Assembly: GCF_004114425.1 (NCBI RefSeq)
Contig: NZ_RDQF01000048.1
Location: 1 to 59,131 of the forward strand
Length of the DNA stretch: 59,131 nt
Direction of reading: 5' to 3'
Source: Bradyrhizobium vignae
GTDB taxonomy: Bacteria; Pseudomonadota; Alphaproteobacteria; Rhizobiales; Xanthobacteraceae
How positions within the stretch are numbered: position 1 is the stretch's first letter; every line of letters begins with the position of its first letter. Below the pieces are notes generated by a model. It was not told the DNA's origin. It saw only the letters and a list, made by a program, of their open reading frames with translations, and searched no databases. Shown piece after piece: positions 52,822 to 59,131 of the stretch. Position numbers and translations under genes: made by a program.

Positions 52822-53523
52822 TCAAATCGCTTCGCCGCGGGCCCCCAGCGCCGCGTTGCGGATCGCGGCGATGTTGGTCTTGTAGGATTCCAGCGTGCCG
52901 CCCCTGAACACCGAAGTGCCGGCGACGAAGGCGTTGGCGCCGGCCGCGGCGAGCGCGCCCGCAACATCGGGGCCGACGCCGCCGTCGACCTCGATGTCGA
53001 TCGGACGGCCCGCCGTCATCGCGCGGATGTCGCGGATCTTGCCGATCGCAGAGGGGATGAAGGCCTGGCCACCGAAGCCGGGATTGACCGACATGACCAG
53101 CACGAGGTCGACGAGGTCAAGGACGTATTCGAGCGCGCTGATCGGCGTTGCCGGATTGAGCGAGACGCCGGCCTTCTTGCCGAGCGCGCGGATGGCCTGG
53201 AGCGAACGGTGCAGGTGGGGACCTGCCTCGGCATGTACGGTGATGTGGTCGCAGCCGGCTTTCGCGAAGGCCTCGAGATAGGGATCGCAGGGCGAGATCA
53301 TCAGATGCGCGTCGAAGATCTTCTTGGTGTGCGGGCGCATCGCCTTGATGACGTCGGGACCATAGGAGATGTTGGGAACGAAATGCCCGTCCATCACGTC
53401 GAGATGGATCCAGTCGGCGCCGGCGGCGTCGACCGCGCGGACCTCCTCGCCGAGCTTCGAAAAGTCCGAGGCCAGGATCGAGGGCGCGATGGCCAGGGGG
53501 CGGGGGGCGAAGGCTTGGGTCAT
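52822..53523 (-). CDS. rpe: Ribulose-phosphate 3-epimerase
   Basis: 233 residues. Rpe interconverts ribulose-5-P and xylulose-5-P in the pentose phosphate and Calvin cycles. Motifs: IAPSILASDFSKLGEEV, IHLDVMDGHFVPN (metal His/Asp), DAHLMI, LVMSVNPGFGGQAF and IEVDGGVGPD. The ATG at 53523 is where homology starts; a longer in-frame start upstream is unlikely. It is a lone gene here. Confidence 0.96.
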   Translation of the reverse strand: MTQAFAPRPLAIAPSILASDFSKLGEEVRAVDAAGADWIHLDVMDGHFVPNISYGPDVIKAMRPHTKKIFDAHLMISPCDPYLEAFAKAGCDHITVHAEAGPHLHRSLQAIRALGKKAGVSLNPATPISALEYVLDLVDLVLVMSVNPGFGGQAFIPSAIGKIRDIRAMTAGRPIDIEVDGGVGPDVAGALAAAGANAFVAGTSVFRGGTLESYKTNIAAIRNAALGARGEAI

Positions 53524-53777
53524 GGCGCGTTTTCCCGTGGCGGACGGACGACGAATGGCCTCGCCTAACATGGGCCTCCGTGGCGGGCAATGCAGGAGGG
53601 GCGGGCTTCCTGTGGGCGGAAATTTCTGCCGCCGGCGGCATGAATTGCCGACGTTCCCACGGCCTGCAAAGCGTGGTGAATGCGGATTTCATTGAACTTT
53701 TCGCGCTGGCACGTCGCTTGCTGATCTGACCTGACAGAACATTGGCCGCGGCATGCCGCATCGGTTGGAGTTGTGCA

Positions 53778-54554
53778 ATGTTGTTCGCCCTTGGTGCCGT
53801 ATCGAGCGCGCTCGATGCGATCCAGTCGCTGACCAACGCGAAATCGTCGTCGACGCAGAAGACGGGATCTTCGCAGAGCGCGCCGCTCAACCCGTTCGCG
53901 ATCGACAGCGGCAGCAGCACGACGGGCGGGGCGAGTTCGTCGGTCAATGCGGGCAAATATCCGCAGATCTCGCCGGAGACGATGAACGCGTTGTTTGCTG
54001 CGCAGAGCCAGTCGGCGGACAGCTCGGTCTCGTCGAATTCGGCACCCTCGGCGTCGAACGGCCGGGATGCCGCGCTGAAGCACCTGTTCTCGCAAATCGA
54101 TACCGACGGCGACGGCAGCATCACCAAGTCGGAATTCGAGGATGCGCTCGGCGCCGGCGGCACCAATCTGGCGCAGGCCGATGACGTGTTCTCGAAGCTG
54201 GATTCGAATGCGGACGGCAGCGTCAGTCTGGATGAGATGTCGAAGGCGCTGAAGAGCGGTCATCGCGGTCACCACGCCCATGGCGCGGGCGACGCCTCCG
54301 GCAGCGGCTCGGATTCCTCGTCGTCGAGCGGCGGATCGACCTCGACCACGACGACCAACGCCGACGGCTCGACCACCACCACCGTCACCTATGCCGACGG
54401 CTTCAAGATGTCGACCACGGTGCCGGGCGCCTCCAGCAGCTCGAAGGCGAACGGCGGCGGCAATTCGCCTTATGACTGGTTCGGGCAGATGATGCAGCGC
54501 CAGGCGCAGGCCGCCTCCGCGACCGCGTCCTCTTCGACGTCGATGAGCGTGTGA
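53778..54554 (+). CDS. EF-hand calcium-binding protein with Ser-rich flanks
   Basis: 258 residues. Two canonical EF-hand loops, DTDGDGSITKSEF (about residue 108) and DSNADGSVSLDEM (about 142), each with the expected acidic positions. The parts before and after are low-complexity Ser/Thr/Gly/Ala. The N-terminus MLFALGAVSSALDAIQSL is not a clear signal peptide, so location is open. Relatives in rhizobia are unnamed. GGAG precedes the ATG at 53778. The function is probably calcium binding; no partner is visible. Confidence 0.85.
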   Translation: MLFALGAVSSALDAIQSLTNAKSSSTQKTGSSQSAPLNPFAIDSGSSTTGGASSSVNAGKYPQISPETMNALFAAQSQSADSSVSSNSAPSASNGRDAALKHLFSQIDTDGDGSITKSEFEDALGAGGTNLAQADDVFSKLDSNADGSVSLDEMSKALKSGHRGHHAHGAGDASGSGSDSSSSSGGSTSTTTTNADGSTTTTVTYADGFKMSTTVPGASSSSKANGGGNSPYDWFGQMMQRQAQAASATASSSTSMSV

Positions 54555-54587
54555 ACGAAGAGCGCTCTCCCTCGGCAAATGACGCTG

Positions 54588-54690
54588 TCATGCCCCGGCT
54601 TGACCAGGCTTGACCGGGGCATCCAGTACGCCGCGGCCTTCCGGTTCAATCACAACCGTCTCTGGAATCGCCCGGTCGCCGGGCGATGAC
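54588..54690. repeat. Diverged palindromic repeat, TGTCATGCCCCGGCTTG type
   Basis: TGTCATGCCCCGGCTTGACC near one end and GGTCGCCGGGCGATGACA near the other, with CTTGACCGGGGCATCC inside. It resembles the element at 10953-11039 in part. It separates two convergent genes. Confidence 0.55.
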
Positions 54691-54705
54691 ACCCGATGTG
54701 GGGCG

Positions 54706-55704
54706 CTAGCCGAACCTGTCCCTCCACGCCGGCTGCGCACCGGGGAACGGCAACGCCGTCGCGCTGTAGACACCGCGGGCGATGGCGCGTGCGACCACAT
54801 TGGCTGCGATCGTGCCGAGCTCGGTGAGGCCGGCCAGCGGTTCGATCGGCTTTTCGCACGTGGCGGCGGCAAACAGCACGTCACCGTCGGTCGGCGCATG
54901 CACCGGATAGATCGCGCGGGCAAAGCCGGTGTGCGCGATCATTGCCAGCCGCTTGGCCTGGGGTTTGGTCAGCACCGCGTCGGTGACGACGGCGCCGATG
55001 GTGGTGTTTTCGCGCGCGGTCGCCGCGGGACCGCCCTTGATACGCATGCGCAGCATGTCGTCGGTGAACTTGTCCGGCAGGCCGCGTCCGCCGAATTCGC
55101 CGCCCACCTCGAACGGTGCCGCCCAGAACCACGGCCCGTCGCCGACGGTGACAGTGCCGACCGCGTTGACGGCGACGATCGCCGCGACCTTCACGCCGTC
55201 AGGCGTCACGGCCGAGGCCGAGCCGAGCCCGCCCTTGAACGTTGCCGTGGTGGCGCCGAAGCCGGCGCCGACGCTGCCGAGCGCGAAGTCCGCGCTGGTG
55301 GCGGTGGCCGCCGCGGCGTAGCCGAGGTCGCGATAGGGCGAGAAGCGTCCCCAGGCCTTGTCACCGGCATTGAGCAGGTCGAACAGGATCGCCCCCGGCA
55401 CGATCGGGATCAGCGCTTCGCGAACCCTGAAGCCGCGGCCCTGCTCGGCCAGCCATGCCTGTACGCCGCCGCCAGTATCGAGGCCAAAGGCGGAGCCGCC
55501 CGACAGCGCGATCGCGTCGACGCGCTCGACCGTGTTGGCGAGATCGAGCAGCGCATCCTCGCGTGTGCCGGGGCCGCCGCCGCGAACGTCGATCGCGGCG
55601 ATCGCGGGAGAATCGAAGATGATCGCGGTCGCGCCGGAAGCGACTTTCGCATCTTCGGCATGGCCGACCCGGACGCCGGCGATATCGGTGAGAAGGTTCT
55701 TCAA
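54706..55704 (-). CDS. P1 family peptidase (DmpA-like aminopeptidase)
   Basis: 332 residues from a TTG at 55704 with GAGGG five bases upstream; a second TTG at 55767 is possible but there is no in-frame ATG near. The DmpA/OAT fold is visible: LTDIAGVRVGHAED, AAIDVRGGGPGTREDALL, ALSGGSAFGLD, GSVGAGFGATT and, for self-cleavage, ENTTIGAVVTDA, in which a Thr is the likely nucleophile. Family members are N-terminal amidases or beta-aminopeptidases that process themselves. It starts 60 bases past the stop of the hybrid kinase gene. Confidence 0.9.
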   Translation of the reverse strand: MKNLLTDIAGVRVGHAEDAKVASGATAIIFDSPAIAAIDVRGGGPGTREDALLDLANTVERVDAIALSGGSAFGLDTGGGVQAWLAEQGRGFRVREALIPIVPGAILFDLLNAGDKAWGRFSPYRDLGYAAAATATSADFALGSVGAGFGATTATFKGGLGSASAVTPDGVKVAAIVAVNAVGTVTVGDGPWFWAAPFEVGGEFGGRGLPDKFTDDMLRMRIKGGPAATARENTTIGAVVTDAVLTKPQAKRLAMIAHTGFARAIYPVHAPTDGDVLFAAATCEKPIEPLAGLTELGTIAANVVARAIARGVYSATALPFPGAQPAWRDRFG

Positions 55705-55763
55705 GACGACCCTCGTCGTTGAGAGCAATTCGCGATCTGCGATAGCGCAGCGATGCCGCAGGC

Positions 55764-58601
55764 TCAACTGGCGAGCGCGGTCCTCAGCATCTTGGCCAGC
55801 TCGGACTTGCGGTACGGTTTTGCCAATAGCAGCACGCCGGAATCCAGCCGGCCGTGATGGACGATGGCGTTTTCGGTGTAGCCCGAGGTGAACAACGTCT
55901 TCAGGTCGGGGCGGCGCCGGGCCGCTTCGTCAGCAAGCTGGCGGCCGTTCATGTTGCCGGGCATGATGACGTCGGTGAAGAGCAGGTCGATGGTCTCGTC
56001 GCTGTCGATGATCTTGAGCGCCTCGGCGCCGTTGGCGGCCTCGAGCGCGGTATAGCCGAGGCTCTTGACCTGCGTCACGACATATTGCCGCACCAGCGCG
56101 TCGTCCTCGACGATCAGGATCTTCTCATTGCCGCCGGTGATGGGCGCGTTCTGGAGCGCCTCGAACTCGGTCTCCTGCACGCCGGTCGAGCGCGGCAGGT
56201 AGATCTTCACGCTCGTGCCGTGGCCTTCCTCGCTGTAGATCTTGATGTGGCCGCCCGACTGCTTGACGAAGCCGAACACCATGCTGAGGCCGAGGCCAGT
56301 ACCCTTACCGACCTCCTTGGTGGTGAAGAAGGGATCAAAGACCCGGTCGATCAGCTCCGCAGGGATTCCGCTGCCGGTATCGCTGACCGCGATCATCACG
56401 TAATTGCCGGCCACGACATCGGGATTCATGCTGGCATAGCCGTCGTCGAGGAAGATGTTGCGGGTCTCCAGCACCAGGGTGCCGCCGTCCGGCATGGCGT
56501 CGCGCGCATTCAGCGCGAGATTGAGGATCGCGGTGGACAGCTGGCCCGGATCGACCAGCGTCGGCCAGGCATCCTCGGTGAGCTGCGGCATGATGGCGAT
56601 CTGCTCGCCGAGGGTGGGATGCAGCAGCTTGGCGGCTTCGAGCACCAGCGCGTTGACGTCGATCTCGCGCGGCTGCAGCGGCTGCTTGCGCGCGAAGGCG
56701 AGCAGGTGCTTGGTCAGCTGCGCGCCGCGCTCGGCGGCATCGTCGATCAGCTTGGTGATGGCGGCAAGCTCGGGCCGGTCGGCGACCGCGTCGCTGAGAA
56801 TGCCGATCGTGCCCGTGATGACGGTCAGCACGTTGTTGAAGTCGTGGGCGACGCCGCCGGTCAACTGGCCGATGGAGTCCATCTTCTGGACCTGCCGGAG
56901 CTGCGCTTCGGCGGCCTGCTTGTCGGTGAGGTCACGGCCGATGAAGTAGTGGCGCTTCACCGGCTCCGACCAGGTGCCCATCCAGTTCAGCGTGACCTCG
57001 TGACCATCGTAGTGGTAGTAGCGCGCCTCGAAACTGCGCTTGACCGCGCCACGACGGGCTGCGCGCATCTCGTTCCGGGTCTTCTCGAGGTCGTCGGGGT
57101 GGATGAACTCGGTCGCGCTGTGCCCGACCATGTCCTCGGGGCTGTAGCCGAGGATGTTCTTCACGCTCGGGCTGACCTGGACGAAATTGCCATAGCCGTC
57201 GGTGACCAGGATCAGGTCCTGCGATGTCTCGAAGATGCGCTGGCGCTCTTCGGTTTCGCGACGCAGCTTCTCTCTCGCCTGTTTCTCTTCGGTGATGTCA
57301 TGGGCGATCTTGGAGACGCCGATGATCTCTCCCGCGTCGGTCCGCAGCGGTGAGATGTTCAGAACGACGTCGAGCGGGACGCCGTCTTTCCGGAGACGAA
57401 CCGTCTCGTGCTGGGCGATCGATTCGTTGCTGGCGACCCGGTTGAGAATGCTCCTGACTTCGCTCTTGCGATCCGGCGGCACGATGATGTCGATGGGCTT
57501 GCCGACCGCCTCGGCTGCGGAATAGCCGAACAGATGTTCGGCGGCCTTGTTCCAGCCGGTGATGATACCGTCGAGCGTTTTCGTGATGATGGCGTCATTG
57601 GACGACTCGACCACTGCGCCGTACAGCGCGAGGCGCTTGCCGTAGTAATCGCGTTCCGAGGCCGATTGCTGGCGCAGCCTCCCGACGAGGCCGACCGTAT
57701 GCGCCTGAAGGCGGACGTTCTCGATGAGAAGCACCGCGAGCACCAAGGTCGCCGCGGCGAGGCCGTAGAGCCGGCCGGCGTAGAAGCCGAGATCGAAGCG
57801 CGCGACGTTGACGATCGCCGACAGCGCGATGTCGAACAGCCAGGCGCACATGACCACCATGAGCCAGACGTCGATCACCGTATGCGGCCTGCGGAACCAG
57901 AGCGAGACCAGCGCGGCGAAGCTGAGCGACCACACGAAGGACACGACTCCAATCATGGTCGCCGTGTAGTGACCGTCGCGCAACAGGACCGGCAACAGAT
58001 CGTGCTGTGCAGTCACGATCCAGGCGAAGACGGCGATCGCGGCGATGACGCCGAGCACGCTGGCTGAAATCGCACTGCTTGCCGGACCGCGAATCTGCGG
58101 ACCACCGTCCTTGTCCTTCAGCCAGGCGTAACCCATCACGCACAACGGAAAACCGGCATGCCAGATCATGTAGAGCCAGACCGTGGTCTGCCGGCCCGCG
58201 CCAAAGAGCCCGCTTGGTGCGAACAGTCCGGGGAAGGTGAGGGCGTGAACCAGGGCGGCAGCGGCGGTGAAGAGATAGCCGGTCGCGAGCCACAGCAGTG
58301 CGCGGGTCCGCATGACCGCAAATTGCGACAGCAGCAGCACTGCCGTGACGATGTCGCTTACGGCAAGCGCCGATTGATAACTCGCGACGAAGGCCGGGAC
58401 CGGCTGCAGCGGGGTACCGGCGAACGGCGCGGCCGCTGCGAACAGGAGGGAGGACACGCCGACAATCGTCAATGCTGCGCTGCGGTCGGTCGAAGTGGCC
58501 GGCAGGGTCGAAAGAAATGTGCTTCGGTCGATCGTCGCAGGCACGTCCACCTCTCGCGGGTCCGTCTTGAGCAGGGTCTTGAGCATCTCCGCTGGTCTCA
58601 T
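55764..58601 (-). CDS. Hybrid histidine kinase with MASE4, two PAS domains and a receiver
   Basis: 945 residues from the ATG at 58601 (an in-frame upstream start would add 23). Order: MASE4 membrane sensor (about 25-285, with HALTFPGLFAPSGLFGAG and WLYMIWHAGFPL), PAS (about 300-410), PAS (about 420-545), HisKA with phospho-acceptor H586 in GGVAHDFNNVLT, HATPase_c (LNLALNARDAM, SDTGSGIP, GTGLGLSMVFGFV), and a C-terminal receiver with D877 in LLFTDVIMPG. The signal for MASE4 is unknown. A response regulator gene lies divergently 220 bases away but is cut short. Confidence 0.93.
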   Translation of the reverse strand: MRPAEMLKTLLKTDPREVDVPATIDRSTFLSTLPATSTDRSAALTIVGVSSLLFAAAAPFAGTPLQPVPAFVASYQSALAVSDIVTAVLLLSQFAVMRTRALLWLATGYLFTAAAALVHALTFPGLFAPSGLFGAGRQTTVWLYMIWHAGFPLCVMGYAWLKDKDGGPQIRGPASSAISASVLGVIAAIAVFAWIVTAQHDLLPVLLRDGHYTATMIGVVSFVWSLSFAALVSLWFRRPHTVIDVWLMVVMCAWLFDIALSAIVNVARFDLGFYAGRLYGLAAATLVLAVLLIENVRLQAHTVGLVGRLRQQSASERDYYGKRLALYGAVVESSNDAIITKTLDGIITGWNKAAEHLFGYSAAEAVGKPIDIIVPPDRKSEVRSILNRVASNESIAQHETVRLRKDGVPLDVVLNISPLRTDAGEIIGVSKIAHDITEEKQAREKLRRETEERQRIFETSQDLILVTDGYGNFVQVSPSVKNILGYSPEDMVGHSATEFIHPDDLEKTRNEMRAARRGAVKRSFEARYYHYDGHEVTLNWMGTWSEPVKRHYFIGRDLTDKQAAEAQLRQVQKMDSIGQLTGGVAHDFNNVLTVITGTIGILSDAVADRPELAAITKLIDDAAERGAQLTKHLLAFARKQPLQPREIDVNALVLEAAKLLHPTLGEQIAIMPQLTEDAWPTLVDPGQLSTAILNLALNARDAMPDGGTLVLETRNIFLDDGYASMNPDVVAGNYVMIAVSDTGSGIPAELIDRVFDPFFTTKEVGKGTGLGLSMVFGFVKQSGGHIKIYSEEGHGTSVKIYLPRSTGVQETEFEALQNAPITGGNEKILIVEDDALVRQYVVTQVKSLGYTALEAANGAEALKIIDSDETIDLLFTDVIMPGNMNGRQLADEAARRRPDLKTLFTSGYTENAIVHHGRLDSGVLLLAKPYRKSELAKMLRTALAS

Positions 58602-58819
58602 TCGGTCGGCAGTTCCGTCATGGTAGCGGGTTCTGGACGCAGCTTGTGAAGGAACCCGGTTACGACTCAACCAAAGGTTACAGCTTACTTAATTTCGGTG
58701 GGAACGCGGAATTAGGGCAGGTAAGACGCGCTTTACTGGGACGGTGCCATAATGCCACTCTGCCGCGGCGGGTTCCAGGCTGGATCAGGCGATTTGATCA
58801 ACATCGGGAGTTGTTCCCA

Positions 58820-59029
58820 ATGCCTCGCGTTCTCATCATCGATGACCAGAAGGGCGTCCGCACGATGATGGCGATGGTGCTTCGGGTCAATCGTTTCGAG
58901 GTCGAGGAGGCCGAGAGCGGCGCAGCCGGACTGAAGGCCTTCGCGGAAAGCTCCTTCGACGCGGCGATCGTCGACATCTTCCTCGGCGACGCCAGCGGCG
59001 TCGACGTCATTGCTGTGCATGTTCAATAA
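58820..59029 (+). pseudogene. Truncated response regulator receiver
   Basis: 69 residues. MPRVLIIDDQKGVRTMM is a normal receiver start, and D52 in AIVDIFLGD is the phospho-acceptor. A full receiver needs about 50 more residues, with the conserved Thr/Ser and Lys. Instead, after GVDVI the sequence turns into AVHVQ and stops. The break lies at about 59011, where base composition also falls. GGGAG precedes the ATG. It was probably the partner of the divergent hybrid kinase. Without the second half it should not work. Confidence 0.8.
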
Positions 59030-59131
59030 TTCGCTGATTGGATCGCTGCAGCGGAGGAACGATCCGATGCGAGACAACAGCTATGACCGAACGGTTGAAC
59101 GCAACTATCTGCAGAAGTGGCGTTTTCTGAT
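59011..59131 (+). mobile_element. Probable left end of an insertion element with the start of a transposase-like gene
   Basis: From about 59011 the sequence is less GC-rich and no longer fits the receiver frame. An ATG at 59067 has a strong GGAGG site and begins MRDNSYDRTVERNYLQKWRF, running off the window; the style resembles transposase/integrase starts I recall from rhizobial insertion elements, but I cannot verify it. The inverted-repeat end would lie around 59011-59030. Confidence 0.5.

Overview
The window reads as a piece of a high-GC alphaproteobacterial chromosome, most likely Bradyrhizobium or a close relative (Bradyrhizobiaceae). The grounds are the uniform high GC, the dense packing of oxidative and organic-acid genes, the F1-ATPase zeta subunit (DUF1476), the MASE4 hybrid kinase, and many palindromic intergenic repeats of the types common in that group. 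I see no rRNA, tRNA or CRISPR array. The genus call is an inference from protein style and repeat types, not from a database search.

Layout. (1) 0.3-5.7 kb: an exported TPR protein bracketed by two copies of one repeat, a TetR regulator, and a rightward row OsmC-fold protein / acyl-CoA dehydrogenase-fold protein / tandem rhodanese. (2) 5.7-11.6 kb: a cyanate module. A leftward PAS-AAA-Fis sigma-54 activator faces a rightward ABC transporter (receptor, permease, ATPase) and cyanase. Between them lie a 35-bp palindrome and a near-consensus -24/-12 promoter. (3) 11.5-13.8 kb: a PEP-mutase/isocitrate-lyase-like enzyme with a divergent LysR regulator, then the F1-ATPase zeta subunit. (4) 14-29.7 kb: a purine set (purC, purS, purQ, purL) plus bolA and grxD, opened up by unrelated genes (CorA-type transporter, TctC/Bug receptor, DMT exporter, thioesterase, acyltransferase, small membrane protein, DUF427, LtrA, and the ergothioneine pair egtB-egtD). 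(5) 29.7-44 kb: metabolic genes (two tandem serine hydrolases, threonine aldolase, rpsD, an E2-like acyltransferase, HpcH/HpaI aldolase, murI, GST, a membrane cyclic-nucleotide-binding protein, acyl-CoA synthetase, M20 amidohydrolase, purB). (6) 44-52.5 kb: a TetR gene with a well-defined promoter/operator and a possible 33-residue leader ORF, then a NarL-type two-component pair divergent from five genes: ExbB/TolQ-like channel, an ExbD-like anchored protein with a beta-type domain, a small membrane protein, a calcineurin-type phosphoesterase, and a Ser/Thr kinase fused to a universal-stress domain. (7) 52.2-59.1 kb: two small proteins, rpe, an EF-hand protein, a P1-family peptidase, a MASE4 hybrid histidine kinase, and a divergent response regulator cut off after 69 residues by sequence that looks like the left end of an insertion element running off the window.

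Two regions look like systems that deserve attention. The cyanate cluster appears to be under its own sigma-54 activator rather than a LysR protein as in E. coli. The 47.8-52.2 kb cluster couples a proton-channel-like pair to a phosphatase and a stress-domain kinase, with a two-component system reading away from the same control region; I do not recognise it as a named system.
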